A DNA stretch of 35,126 nt from a candidate division TM6 bacterium UASB340 (GCA_001468925.1 LDIX01000009.1:1-35126); one strand, 5' to 3'. Shown: positions 1 through 8,243, numbered from the stretch's first letter. The notes: a model not told the origin generated them from the letters alone. A program made the numbers and translations.

Positions 1-424
1 AATCAAATTTTTTACTTCGCATTCTTTTAATTTCACCATGCTGTTTTTTAAATTTAAGTCTTTTTTCTATAGCACTTTTTGGAATTTTTGTTTTCATACG
101 TTGCTTTGGAACATAAAGTGCTTTTTTAATTTCAAACGCAAGTCGTAAAAGTGCATTTTCTTTATTTTGTACTTGGCTTCTTGTTTCGCTGTTACTAATT
201 ACAAGATCGCCATCAATAGTTAATTTATTTTGCAAATTTTTAAGTAACAATTCTTTTTGCTCTTCAGTTAAAGAATTACTATTTTTAGGGTTCCAGCGAA
301 CTGTAATTTTTGTTTCAGTTTTATTTACATGTTGCCCTCCGGCTCCGCCGGATTTACTCGAACTTATATCAAGTTCATGTTCAGGGATTGTTATTCCGTT
401 TTTAATAAATAGATTATCACTCAT
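1..424 (-). CDS. arfB: ArfB-type peptide chain release factor (partial, stop outside window)
   Basis: The reverse-strand frame from the ATG at 424-422 is open to the window edge (141 codons) and is absent from no part of the family core. It carries the GGQ peptidyl-tRNA hydrolysis motif in the context SKSGGAGGQHVNKTETK (residues about 23-39) and ends in a Lys/Arg-rich tail (KKFKKQHGEIKRMRSKK style), which in ArfB/YaeJ proteins inserts into the empty mRNA channel. The family releases peptides from ribosomes stalled without a stop codon. Full-length ArfB is about 140 residues and lacks the codon-recognition domain of RF1/RF2, so only the last few residues should be missing here. It is divergent from the mgtA-like gene, with a 150-base gap. 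The alternative is a truncated RF2-like paralogue, but the short N-terminus before GGQ argues against that. Confidence 0.88.
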   Translation of the reverse strand, partial: MSDNLFIKNGITIPEHELDISSSKSGGAGGQHVNKTETKITVRWNPKNSNSLTEEQKELLLKNLQNKLTIDGDLVISNSETRSQVQNKENALLRLAFEIKKALYVPKQRMKTKIPKSAIEKRLKFKKQHGEIKRMRSKKFD

Positions 425-574
425 ATATTCTCCAATATTTATTTAATTTACATGTTTATTATTTTTTATCTTTAAGTTCAAGATATTTAAATTCTTTACA
501 TAAAAGTTTTTAATTTGATACGGTTTATTCTAATTTAAACTAAATTTTATTTAAATAGTGGAGATTTAGTATCT

Positions 575-3103
575 ATGAATGAAAAACTTTTAAAATTTGC
601 AACAATGGAAATTTCAAATATATTTTCAATTCTTAATTCGTCTAAAGATGGATTATCAGAGCGTGAAGCGAAGAAACGTTTTTATAAATATGGCCCAAAT
701 ATTTTAGTAGATAAACAAAAATTCAATATTTTTTTTGAATTTATTTCTCATTTTGTAAACCCTTTAATAATAATTCTTTTTATTGCTGCCGGCATATCTT
801 TTTTTTTAGGAAATATTACGGATGCAATAATTATAATATGCATGATATTTTTAGGTATAATTCTTGATTTTTTTCAAGAATATAGTGCCGATAAAGTTGT
901 TAAAAAACTTATTGAATCGGTTCAAACAACAACTTTGGTTGCAAGAAACGGTAAGCAAGTTGAGATTCCGGTTGCAAGTGTTGTTGTGGGTGATATCGTT
1001 TTTTTAAGTTCCGGAGACATGGTTCCTGCAGATGCAAGAATAATTGAAACCAATAGTTTTTTTGTTGATCAGTCCGCATTGACCGGTGAATCTTTTCCTG
1101 AAGAAAAATTAAACATTAAATTAAAAGCTCAATCTGATCATGTATTTAAATTGAATAATATAATTTTTAGAGGAACTAACGTTGTCAGTGGTAGTTGCAT
1201 AGCCATTGTAATAAATACCGGAAAAGATACTGAATTTGGCAAAATAGCTTTAAATTTATCAAATAATTATTCAAAAAGTGATTTTGAAAAAGGAATAAAT
1301 AATTTTGGATTTTTTTTAATGAAAATAATTTTTGGGCTTGTATTATTTACTTTTTTAATAAATTCAATTTTAAAACATGATTATTTAATTTCATTTCTTT
1401 TTGCCGTAACAATTGCTGTTGGAATTACTCCGGAACTTTTGCCTATGATATTATCAATTACCATGGCATTTGGTTCAAAAAAAATGGCTAAAAGTGGCGT
1501 TATCGTTAAAAGACTTTCATCGATTCCGAATTTTGGAAGTATGGATGTTTTATGCACGGATAAAACCGGGACATTAACGGAAAATAAAATTGAAATTGTA
1601 AAATATACGGACTATTTGGGCAAAACTGACGAACAGGTACTTTTTTTTGCATATTTAAATAGTACTTTTCAGACAGGAATCAAAAATCCTTTGGATTTGG
1701 CTATAGAATCTTACAGAAAAATTGATATAAAGGGATATGAAAAAGTTGAAGAGATTCCATATGATTTTTATCGAAAGAGATTGAGCGTTATTGTAAAACA
1801 TAAAGACAAAATTTTACTTATCACAAAAGGTGCACCGGAAGAAATTTTTAAGTGTTGCAACTACTGTATGAATAATGGTGCTGTAATTACTTTTGATCGG
1901 CAAATAAAACAAGATGCAAAAAACATATTTGAACAATTTAGTAAAGATGGATTTCGTGTTTTAGCCGTAGCTCAAAAACGGGTTGATTTTAAAGATAGAT
2001 ATGACTCAACAGACGAAAACGAAATGATTTTTAATGGCTTTATTTTACTAATGGATCCACCAAAAAAGGATGTAAAAAATGTATTAAAAGAACTTTTAGG
2101 TTTTGGCGTTGAAACGAAAATTATTACGGGAGACAATGAGCTTGTTACAAAAAAAATTTGTGATGAAGTTGGATTACAAATAAAATCAATTATTCTTGGT
2201 TTTGATTTGAATAAATTTACCGATGATGCATTAATTGCAAATGTTAATGATGTTACTATTTTTGCCAGGTGCTCACCTGATGAAAAAACAAGAATTATAA
2301 AAGCAATAAAAGCAAATAATCGAGTTGTTGGATATTTAGGCGATGGAATTAATGATGCCCCGGCGCTTAAAGCAGCAGATGTTGGAATATCTGTAAATAA
2401 TGCGGTTGACGTTGCAAAAGAAGCCGCAGGGATTGTTTTGATGCATAAAAATTTATCCGTAATTAAAGATGGAATTATTGAGGGTAGAAAAACATTTGGC
2501 AATACTATGAAATATATAATGGTAACGTTGAGCTCTAATTTTGGAAATATGCTTAGCGCTGCAGGAGCTGTAGTTTTTTTACCATTTTTGCCAATGTTGC
2601 CAATTCAAATATTGCTTAATAATTTGATTTATGATTTTTCAGAGGTTTCTATTCCTTTGGATAATATTGATGATGATTGGATAAAAAGACCAAAACGTTG
2701 GAATATTTCTTTTATCAAAAAGTTTATGGCTGTATTTGGTATTGTAAGTTCTATTTTTGATTTTTTTACATTTTATTTCTTATTTTATGTTTTACATGTA
2801 TCGCAAGGCGTTTTTCAAACAGCTTGGTTTATGGAATCATTGGCTACACAGATTTTAGTTTTTCATGTGATAAGAACTAAAAAATTACCAATATTGAAAA
2901 GTAGAGCGAGTCTTATTTTATTTTTTAATAGTTTTATATGTATTTTAATTGGTTGGCTTATTCCATTTACATGGTTTGGCAAAAAGTTTAAATTTGAAAA
3001 ACTTTCATTAAATATAATTTTAATAATTATATTTATAGCATTTTTGTATTTAATTATTGCAGAAATTACCAAAAGATTTTTTTATAAAAAATTTGATTTT
3101 TAG
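575..3103 (+). CDS. mgtA: Magnesium-translocating P-type ATPase (MgtA-like)
   Basis: An 842-residue P-type ATPase that would sit in the inner membrane and import Mg2+ at the cost of ATP. Visible landmarks: an N-terminal cation-ATPase domain, actuator TGES at 170-173, the membrane motif TPELLP at 285-290, the phosphorylated Asp329 in DKTGT, and the hinge GDGINDAP near 589. The C-terminal stretch MLPIQILLNNLIYD followed by PLDNIDDDW is typical of the MgtA/MgtB (type IIIB) group rather than Ca2+ or K+ pumps. Length is slightly below the usual 890-900 residues. A GGAG ribosome binding site lies about 10 bases before the ATG. The gene stands alone; its 3' end faces the beta-lactamase-fold gene 21 bases away. 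I saw no Mg2+-sensing leader in the 150-base upstream gap. Substrate assignment is by family resemblance. Confidence 0.93.
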   Translation: MNEKLLKFATMEISNIFSILNSSKDGLSEREAKKRFYKYGPNILVDKQKFNIFFEFISHFVNPLIIILFIAAGISFFLGNITDAIIIICMIFLGIILDFFQEYSADKVVKKLIESVQTTTLVARNGKQVEIPVASVVVGDIVFLSSGDMVPADARIIETNSFFVDQSALTGESFPEEKLNIKLKAQSDHVFKLNNIIFRGTNVVSGSCIAIVINTGKDTEFGKIALNLSNNYSKSDFEKGINNFGFFLMKIIFGLVLFTFLINSILKHDYLISFLFAVTIAVGITPELLPMILSITMAFGSKKMAKSGVIVKRLSSIPNFGSMDVLCTDKTGTLTENKIEIVKYTDYLGKTDEQVLFFAYLNSTFQTGIKNPLDLAIESYRKIDIKGYEKVEEIPYDFYRKRLSVIVKHKDKILLITKGAPEEIFKCCNYCMNNGAVITFDRQIKQDAKNIFEQFSKDGFRVLAVAQKRVDFKDRYDSTDENEMIFNGFILLMDPPKKDVKNVLKELLGFGVETKIITGDNELVTKKICDEVGLQIKSIILGFDLNKFTDDALIANVNDVTIFARCSPDEKTRIIKAIKANNRVVGYLGDGINDAPALKAADVGISVNNAVDVAKEAAGIVLMHKNLSVIKDGIIEGRKTFGNTMKYIMVTLSSNFGNMLSAAGAVVFLPFLPMLPIQILLNNLIYDFSEVSIPLDNIDDDWIKRPKRWNISFIKKFMAVFGIVSSIFDFFTFYFLFYVLHVSQGVFQTAWFMESLATQILVFHVIRTKKLPILKSRASLILFFNSFICILIGWLIPFTWFGKKFKFEKLSLNIILIIIFIAFLYLIIAEITKRFFYKKFDF

Positions 3104-3124
3104 TTTTATTTAAATACTCGTATT

Positions 3125-4447
3125 TCAAATACTTGTACTGCGATAATAATCAAAAATTAATTTGGATACACGTGCTATGGCTGCAGACTGATGTGGTTTT
3201 TGAGATTTATTTGTAAAAATTGCAATGGCAATGTGCCCTTTATTGCCGGGCAATTCAATAATTCCTGCGTCAGAAATTATACTATCCATGGTGCCGGTTT
3301 TATGCCAAACTTTGGTGTTTTTTGGCAATAATCTAGGTATACGCATTTTCCCCCATTTCAAATTGCCCATACTTTTTAGTAAAAAATTTGTTGAATTATT
3401 ACTGATAAGTTTTTTGCTGTAAAATTTATCAAGCAAATTTACCATATCAATAGGTGTGGTTGTATCTTGTTTATCGTTATAAAATTTTTTTAGAGCTGTC
3501 GTTCTATTTCTTTTACTTACACTATTTAAAAGCATCAAATCTCTATTAATTGAACAATTGTATTCATCATTCAAATTTTTTATTCCGGAATAATCTGCAA
3601 TCATTTTTAATACAGATCTACTTATTTTTATTTTATAAAAATCATTATCAATTAACCAATTGGTAACGACTGCCGGACCTCCAACCGTTTTTAAAATTAA
3701 GTCTGATGCGGCGTTATCACTTTTTTCTATCATTAATTGAATAAGTTTTGATATTGAATAACTACGACCTGCTTTTATGTGACAACCGCGTCTTAAATTG
3801 TATTGATTTACTTTAATTTTATTTGTTAAATTTAATTTTTTGTTATCCACAAGGTGTAAGCAATAGATTGCAATTGGTAACTTATATGTACTTGCCATAG
3901 GAAAACTTAAATCTGCATTAAATTCAAAATGCCTTTTACTTTCGATGTGCTTTGCTGCCACGCCAATGTATCCCGGACTTAAAGTTTTACTTATATTTTC
4001 TATTCTTTTTCTTAAAATTTCGTAACCAACTTGTTTTTTTACTCTGATTATTTTCAAAATTGCTGCAGATGGAATTTTTTGTGTTCCATAAAAGTGTGGA
4101 TAAAAATCACCGGTTCCATTATTTTGTTCTACTCTTAATTCAGAGCCATTATCAATTAAAATTTTGGGATCAATTTCTAAAATTAATATATATGGAATAT
4201 TTTGGAAAAATTTTTTTAAAGTATTTTCAACTTGATTTCCAAACGATGTATGCATAAAACCTGATTTTAAATCAAGCGGTGAAATTTTTATGCAATCTAA
4301 AGTTTCATTTGGTTTAAAATCTTGCGCCGGAATAATTTTATAAATTTTTTCGGGACTACAAGCTTTTGAAATAGGTATGAAGTTTGGTTTTATTTTTAAT
4401 ACGGATAAACATAACAATATCCCAAAACTGAAAATTAACTTTTTCAT
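3125..4447 (-). CDS. Exported serine hydrolase of the class A beta-lactamase fold, probable non-canonical
   Basis: A 440-residue protein with an N-terminal signal peptide (KK followed by a hydrophobic stretch, residues 1-20). Residues about 30-140 form an extra region of unknown fold; the beta-lactamase-like domain starts near 142. Active-site motifs are S186-T-Y-K189 (SxxK), S243-D-N245 (SDN) and K383-T-G385 (KTG). The omega-loop landmark DTTTP is present at 328-332, but the position where class A enzymes carry the general base Glu166 (13 residues before that Asp) is Arg315, and no Glu lies nearby. The protein may therefore acylate without efficient deacylation, resembling a penicillin-binding or D,D-peptidase-like member of the beta-lactamase-2 family. 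It would act in the periplasm on peptidoglycan or beta-lactams. The gene is monocistronic and convergent with the mgtA-like gene. Antibiotic resistance should not be assumed. Confidence 0.82.
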   Translation of the reverse strand: MKKLIFSFGILLCLSVLKIKPNFIPISKACSPEKIYKIIPAQDFKPNETLDCIKISPLDLKSGFMHTSFGNQVENTLKKFFQNIPYILILEIDPKILIDNGSELRVEQNNGTGDFYPHFYGTQKIPSAAILKIIRVKKQVGYEILRKRIENISKTLSPGYIGVAAKHIESKRHFEFNADLSFPMASTYKLPIAIYCLHLVDNKKLNLTNKIKVNQYNLRRGCHIKAGRSYSISKLIQLMIEKSDNAASDLILKTVGGPAVVTNWLIDNDFYKIKISRSVLKMIADYSGIKNLNDEYNCSINRDLMLLNSVSKRNRTTALKKFYNDKQDTTTPIDMVNLLDKFYSKKLISNNSTNFLLKSMGNLKWGKMRIPRLLPKNTKVWHKTGTMDSIISDAGIIELPGNKGHIAIAIFTNKSQKPHQSAAIARVSKLIFDYYRSTSI

Positions 4448-4567
4448 TTACTACCTATTATTTTAAAATATTATTTTTATTTAAAAATAATTATATATAT
4501 TGTTTTTGAATCTGCAAATAAACGAATTTGGGCTAAAAGTTAATTTTAATTCTATTTTATATTTGTT

Positions 4568-5488
4568 TTATTTTACAAATAAATCATCTTCAATATATTT
4601 TGCTAGAGTAATTTCTGTAAGCTCCGGATAAAATTCTTTTTGTTGATTTATTGCCATTTGCAAAGGTGTAAATCCCATTTTATTTTTGAGATCTTTTTTT
4701 GCTCCGTGCCTTATAAGTCTTTGTATGATATTTATATAATCTTGTAATTTGTCAGGATTACATTCTTTATAATCTTCAATTTTTGATGGGTATAACCATG
4801 TTTCACCCAATCCTGCTAAATGTAATGCCGAGTTACCATCTTCATCTATAAGATTTGCATTGGCACAATTTGAAAGAAGGCATTCGACGGCTTCTTTATT
4901 TCCATCTAGAGCGGCAATGTGTAGCGGTATGTTTGTACCATACCCATCAACATTGGCTCCAAGTTCTATTAAAACAGAAATGATTTCAGGTAGATTGCGT
5001 TCAGCTGCCCACCACAGCGCAGTTCTTCCCTCGCTGTCTGGAAGATTAACGTTGGCTCCTGATTTAATAAGGGATTTTACTTGCTCAATTTGCGTGATTT
5101 TGCATTCTTCAAAAATCGCAAGAAAGGCGTTTAATGCATCTTCTTTTCCATATTGATCTGCACTCCAAGTTACCATTATAGGATCAATATTATCTCCTTT
5201 ATGATAAGCTTTACCGCAAAAGGATTCACCTTTAGCCTCGGTCCAACAGTAAACAGCATTTTTTATTGCCTGTATATAAGTTGGAGCTAAACTAAGTTCT
5301 TCATCAATAATAACATTATGCAAAGGGGAATAACCATCTTCATCCAGTGTATTCAGTTCACTTGGTGACAGAATTTGACTTGGTAAATTGTTTTTTTCTT
5401 CGCTTAATAATGGTGCTGTTCCATTGTTTGCGAAAATATTGAAAATTAGTGAAAAAGATAGAAATATCTTAAATATTTTTTTATTCAT
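4568..5488 (-). CDS. Exported ankyrin-repeat protein
   Basis: A 306-residue protein with a clear signal peptide (MNKKIFKIFL followed by SFSLIFNIFA, residues 1-20). Residues about 48-62 hold a partial ankyrin unit (DEDGYSPLH). A non-repeat insert with Cys81, Cys91 and a Trp-containing segment follows, then ankyrin units from about 134 to the C-terminus: GANVNLPDSEGRTALWWAA, GANVDGYGTNIPLHIAA, NANLIDEDGNSALHLAG and GAKKDLKNKMGFTPLQMA. Ankyrin repeats bind proteins. In intracellular bacteria, exported ankyrin proteins are often effectors acting on host targets, but here export beyond the periplasm is only inference. The gene is separated from its neighbours by over 100 bases on each side and is probably transcribed alone. 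No catalytic domain is recognised. Confidence 0.85.
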   Translation of the reverse strand: MNKKIFKIFLSFSLIFNIFANNGTAPLLSEEKNNLPSQILSPSELNTLDEDGYSPLHNVIIDEELSLAPTYIQAIKNAVYCWTEAKGESFCGKAYHKGDNIDPIMVTWSADQYGKEDALNAFLAIFEECKITQIEQVKSLIKSGANVNLPDSEGRTALWWAAERNLPEIISVLIELGANVDGYGTNIPLHIAALDGNKEAVECLLSNCANANLIDEDGNSALHLAGLGETWLYPSKIEDYKECNPDKLQDYINIIQRLIRHGAKKDLKNKMGFTPLQMAINQQKEFYPELTEITLAKYIEDDLFVK

Positions 5489-5593
5489 AAAATAACCTCA
5501 TTAAAATACATATAAATTCTATTTTAATTATGCCAATATATTTTGATTAAACAAATGGGTTTCTTGTGAATTATTTGCGTTTATTTCAAGAAA

Positions 5594-6046
5594 TTAAAAA
5601 GCAGCTTTTTTGAGTGAAGAATAGTCAATTTTTTGGTCGTTTTTTAAAAAATCTTGCCAATCTGTGATTAATAATAGGTTTGGATAAACAATTTTATTTT
5701 TTAATTCTTCTTGAGAATACCAATTTACCTCTGTGATGCCCTCGTTTATAGCATCTTGAGTCTTTGTTATATTGCCACCAATAAAATTGCACAAAAACCA
5801 TAATTTTAGTAAACGATGCTTGCTGGAAAGAAGATCTTCAACGTATAATAATTTTTCTACTTTTACATTAACTCCTGTTTCCTCAAATACTTCTCTAATT
5901 AACGCATCTTCAAGTGATTCATTTATGTTTGCTGCACCACCCGGGCCAACAAAAACAGTATTTCCATTTATATTTTCATATCTTACCAGTAAAATTTTGT
6001 TATCTTTTAAAATTATTCCACCGGCTGCAATTCTGTATTGTTGCAT
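5594..6046 (-). CDS. Nudix hydrolase
   Basis: A 150-residue single-domain Nudix protein. The Nudix box is complete at residues 37-59: Gly37, Glu43, and REVFEETGV at 51-59, fitting GX5EX7REUXEEXGU, so the metal-binding glutamates are intact. The family hydrolyses nucleoside diphosphates linked to another moiety (ADP-ribose, mutagenic NTPs, sugar nucleotides); nothing in the sequence decides the substrate. The protein is cytoplasmic, with no signal peptide. It lies 18 bases downstream of a small membrane-protein gene on the same strand, so the two may share a transcript. The start codon lacks a strong Shine-Dalgarno sequence (only an A-rich AGAAAG). Confidence 0.87.
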   Translation of the reverse strand: MQQYRIAAGGIILKDNKILLVRYENINGNTVFVGPGGAANINESLEDALIREVFEETGVNVKVEKLLYVEDLLSSKHRLLKLWFLCNFIGGNITKTQDAINEGITEVNWYSQEELKNKIVYPNLLLITDWQDFLKNDQKIDYSSLKKAAF

Positions 6047-6064
6047 ATTTGCAAATCTTTCTTT

Positions 6065-6280
6065 TTAGTTTTTTTTAAACAATAATGGGCTAATAATAAT
6101 TCCAATAATTATTCCATAGGTTATTGTGTAATGAAAAACTTGTGGTGGTAAGATGGAATAATTAAATGGAGTATTCAAAAAATAACATTTTAATTCAAAT
6201 GATAATACGTAAAAAGCATATGCGATTAAAGCTTTTATAAAATTTAGTTTTACTGATTTTAAATATTCTAATTTTTTCAT
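6065..6280 (-). CDS. Small putative membrane protein
   Basis: A 71-residue frame with ATG at 6280-6278. It has two hydrophobic segments, about residues 14-29 (FIKALIAYAFYVLSFE) and 46-66 (the ITYGIIIGIIISPLLF part), joined by a short polar region and ending in KKN. I do not recognise a family. No good ribosome binding site is visible upstream, which lowers confidence, but the frame sits just upstream of the Nudix gene on the same strand, and its hydrophobic layout is more regular than expected from a random AT-rich frame. It could be a real two-helix inner-membrane protein or a spurious open frame. Confidence 0.45.
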   Translation of the reverse strand: MKKLEYLKSVKLNFIKALIAYAFYVLSFELKCYFLNTPFNYSILPPQVFHYTITYGIIIGIIISPLLFKKN

Positions 6281-6442
6281 ATTAAATTTATTTATTGATT
6301 CGTAATATTAAAAAATTTTAAAGATTCTATCTTAAAGCTAATTTTATTAAATGTACATTTTTAATAATCTAATTTTACAGAACTGGGTCTTTAATTTTTT
6401 GGATAATTGCTTTTGCATCTAATTTTTTAATTATTTTATTCG

Positions 6443-6829
6443 TTAACGTGAAATTGGTCTATCTTTTAATAAATTCATTTTAATTATTTTAGCAATTACT
6501 TTATTAATGCTGAGCTTTATGCCATCAATAATGCTCTGGTTTTGTGTATTTTTTTTGAAGTCTAGGTTGGATATTGCAGAGTTGATAGCTCTGTCTATGT
6601 CATCAAGAGATAAATCTTTTTCACTTAAACGGTCGATAATATTAGTTTTGGTTATAATTGCATTAAGGTTCTTGTATTGTAAAAACAATTTAATTAATGT
6701 TTTTGAATTTGGCATTGATACGATAATATCATCAGTAGTAAAGTCAGTAGGAAGATTTTTAGAATCCATTGCAGAAATTGTTGTATTAAATGTCATTATT
6801 AAAATTAATATAGAGAATATTTTTAGCAT
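6443..6829 (-). CDS. Small secreted protein of unknown function
   Basis: 128 residues when started at the ATG at 6829-6827. This start yields a textbook signal peptide (MLKIFSILILIMTFNTTISA, then MDSK). A longer frame reaches a TTG at 6913, but it would put a basic hydrophobic stretch in front of the signal peptide, so I prefer the inner ATG. The mature part is about 105 residues, polar and probably helical, rich in Ile, Asn, Lys and Asp, without cysteines or recognised motifs. It is isolated by more than 150 bases on both sides. It belongs with the other exported unknowns of this window as a candidate host-interaction protein, but that is only context-based. Confidence 0.6.
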   Translation of the reverse strand: MLKIFSILILIMTFNTTISAMDSKNLPTDFTTDDIIVSMPNSKTLIKLFLQYKNLNAIITKTNIIDRLSEKDLSLDDIDRAINSAISNLDFKKNTQNQSIIDGIKLSINKVIAKIIKMNLLKDRPISR

Positions 6830-7095
6830 ATCATTTCTTTTCGTTTTTTGTTTTGGCGCGATAAATTTTAATAAACGTAAGAGAAATAATATCAAACTTG
6901 ATTTAACTTGCAAGTAAGTAAATATTTTTCTGGCTTGGCATCTGAAGTTACAAGTGTAGGGTAGAATATAGTGAAGTCTTTACAGCTAGCATTACGAAGC
7001 TAAATAAATAAAAAACGAGACTTTTTATATTTTAATGTATTAGCATCATCTATAATTATTATAATAATATCACATTATTTAGAGGAGATGTAAGT

Positions 7096-7299
7096 ATGGC
7101 ATTTAGTGTAAAATCCAAAAAAAGTGGAAAAACATATTTTCTACATTCAAAGGAAGTTAAACTCAAGGGTGATCGTAAACAAAATATCTATTACTTTGCG
7201 GGCGAAGCGGGGAGTAATGTTCTTGCGGCACTTCCTGCAGGATATGAGGTTGTGGAAAATGAGCGAACAGGACTTCCTATGTTAAGGAAAAATAAATAG
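7096..7299 (+). CDS. Small conserved uncharacterised protein (67 aa)
   Basis: A 67-residue basic protein preceded by an excellent AGAGGAG ribosome binding site 8 bases before the ATG. Sequence features: MAFSVKSKKSGKTYFLHSKE at the N-terminus, an IYYFAGE segment in the middle and PAGYEVVENERTGLPMLRK at the end. From memory, very similar short proteins occur in many candidate phyla and some archaea, always without an assigned role; I cannot verify this here. No signal peptide, no cysteines, no helices long enough to span a membrane. It is flanked by 180 bases upstream, with a TATAAT at 7051-7056 that could be a -10 element, and a strong hairpin downstream at 7325. The strong start signals suggest high expression. 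Confidence 0.75.
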   Translation: MAFSVKSKKSGKTYFLHSKEVKLKGDRKQNIYYFAGEAGSNVLAALPAGYEVVENERTGLPMLRKNK

Positions 7300-7324
7300 A
7301 TTAATAATTTAAAAAACTGTCATG

Positions 7325-7355
7325 CCAGCCATAGCTCCGCAGGAGCGGCGGCTGG
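7325..7355. repeat. Nested palindromic hairpin element
   Basis: A two-tier hairpin in GC-rich sequence against an AT-rich background. The outer stem CCAGCC (7325-7330) pairs with GGCTGG (7350-7355), and the inner stem GCTCC (7334-7338) pairs with GGAGC (7342-7346) around a GCA loop. ATA and GGC form an asymmetric internal loop. It lies 26 bases after the stop of the 67-aa gene. There is no T-run, so it is unlike a standard intrinsic terminator. Its design matches the hairpin at 8272-8297. Confidence 0.7.
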
Positions 7356-7501
7356 TGTACCTTACTTTACACATTTAGAACTAAGGCTATAGATTTTAGT
7401 TTTGATTTACAAGACCGATACATATAAAAGCTTATTTTTAAAAACAAAGTTAGACAATATTAGCAAATAATAAAAAGAAGAAATGCGATTAAGTGTAATT
7501 A

Positions 7502-8071
7502 TTAATCTATCTGATTAATGTATTTTTTTGCAAAATTTACAATATTTTCGTTATTAATACCATTATTTGATAAAGACATCGGATATGACAATGAAATAGG
7601 ACAATAACCAAAAATAATAGACACAACTATTCCCATTTTTCCACCCAAAGAAGCCTTCCTCAATAAGCTAAAAATACTCTTAACTCTGATCCCTATTAAT
7701 TTAAAATCAGGGCTTCGCTTAGTTGAATATAATTCAAATTCTTTAATATTCTTCCATACAATAAAGCCGTATCCTTTAATAAAAACTCCATTTTTATTAA
7801 TAATCGCCAAAGGTGAAGGGTTATTCATATAAAAATAAAGTTGAACTATTACTATTAAAAGTAATAAAATTAATAAAATTAAAAGAAAATTAATAAAAGG
7901 AATAATATAAAATTCCAAGAAAAAAGGTATTTGAAAATTTACAATTAAATAAAAAAAAGAAAACATACTTATCAATAATATTATCGGTAAAAACATTATA
8001 AATATAAGATATTTAATCGACTCTTTATCAAAGGGTATAACAATTTCTTCGTTATTCATACTTATACTCAT
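7502..8071 (-). CDS. Membrane protein with two N-terminal helices and a cytoplasmic C-terminal domain
   Basis: A 189-residue protein with two long hydrophobic helices at about residues 20-47 and 50-80. The following region contains NNPSPLAIINKNGVFIKGYG, then IVWKNIKEFEL and IGIRVKS. The pattern of a 'resting' beta-rich domain with 'INxxGV...GxIxWxxI' after two helices recalls the STM3941 / bacterial PH-like group of small membrane proteins, whose role is unknown; this is a resemblance from memory only. The start ATG at 8071 is preceded by a weak AAAGA; an ATG 12 bases further in is the alternative. It sits downstream of the two tRNA-Arg genes on the same strand, separated by a hairpin. Confidence 0.7.
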   Translation of the reverse strand: MSISMNNEEIVIPFDKESIKYLIFIMFLPIILLISMFSFFYLIVNFQIPFFLEFYIIPFINFLLILLILLLLIVIVQLYFYMNNPSPLAIINKNGVFIKGYGFIVWKNIKEFELYSTKRSPDFKLIGIRVKSIFSLLRKASLGGKMGIVVSIIFGYCPISLSYPMSLSNNGINNENIVNFAKKYINQID

Positions 8072-8084
8072 TCTTTAAATATTA

Positions 8085-8122
8085 AAGTTGCTTTCTACTA
8101 TTACTTTAGTAAAAAGCAACTT
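8085..8122 (-). terminator. Probable terminator downstream of the tRNA-Arg genes
   Basis: A 10-bp perfect stem, AAGTTGCTTT (8085-8094) with AAAGCAACTT (8113-8122), has an inner ACTA/TAGT helix. Read on the minus strand it follows the tRNA-Arg(CCT) gene by about 45 bases and precedes the 189-aa membrane-protein gene. The sequence after it on that strand is TAATATTT, only moderately T-rich. It is a reasonable terminator for the tRNA transcript. Confidence 0.5.
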
Positions 8123-8166
8123 AATTTATTAAAACAGGCTTATTGATCTGCTCGGATCGTCAAAGC

Positions 8167-8243
8167 TGGTGCGCCTAGCAGGACTCGAACCTGCGGCCTA
8201 GCATTTAGGAAACGCTCGCTCTATCCACCTGAGCTATAGGCGC
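8167..8243 (-). tRNA. tRNA-Arg (anticodon CCT)
   Basis: The reverse strand folds as a complete cloverleaf: acceptor GCGCCTA with TAGGCGC, D-arm GCTC/GAGC, anticodon stem AGCGT/ATGCT with loop TTCCTAA (anticodon CCT, reading AGG), a variable loop of 5, and T-arm GCAGG TTCGAGT CCTGC. The discriminator is A, and CCA is encoded at 8169-8167. It is the second of two tRNA-Arg genes on this strand. Confidence 0.95.

Noticed and set aside
425-574. A Mg2+ riboswitch or leader peptide before the mgtA-like gene
   Set aside because: The gap is very AT-rich and shows neither the M-box core nor a proline-rich leader frame.
1972-2502. A reverse-strand frame of 176 codons
   Set aside because: It lies entirely inside the conserved MgtA-like ATPase gene and has no family features.
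3125-4447. A class A beta-lactamase resistance gene
   Set aside because: The general-base glutamate is missing and an extra N-terminal region is present, so resistance cannot be claimed.
4470-4491. A 10-bp AT-only inverted repeat upstream of the beta-lactamase-fold gene
   Set aside because: Such AT hairpins are expected by chance in a sequence this AT-rich.
6507-6917. A forward frame of 136 codons opposite the small secreted protein
   Set aside because: Its composition is that of an antisense frame, and it has no ribosome binding site, whereas the reverse strand gives a proper signal peptide.
7325-7355. An intrinsic terminator for the 67-aa gene
   Set aside because: The hairpin is strong but no T-run follows on either strand, and its nested design matches the dispersed palindromes.
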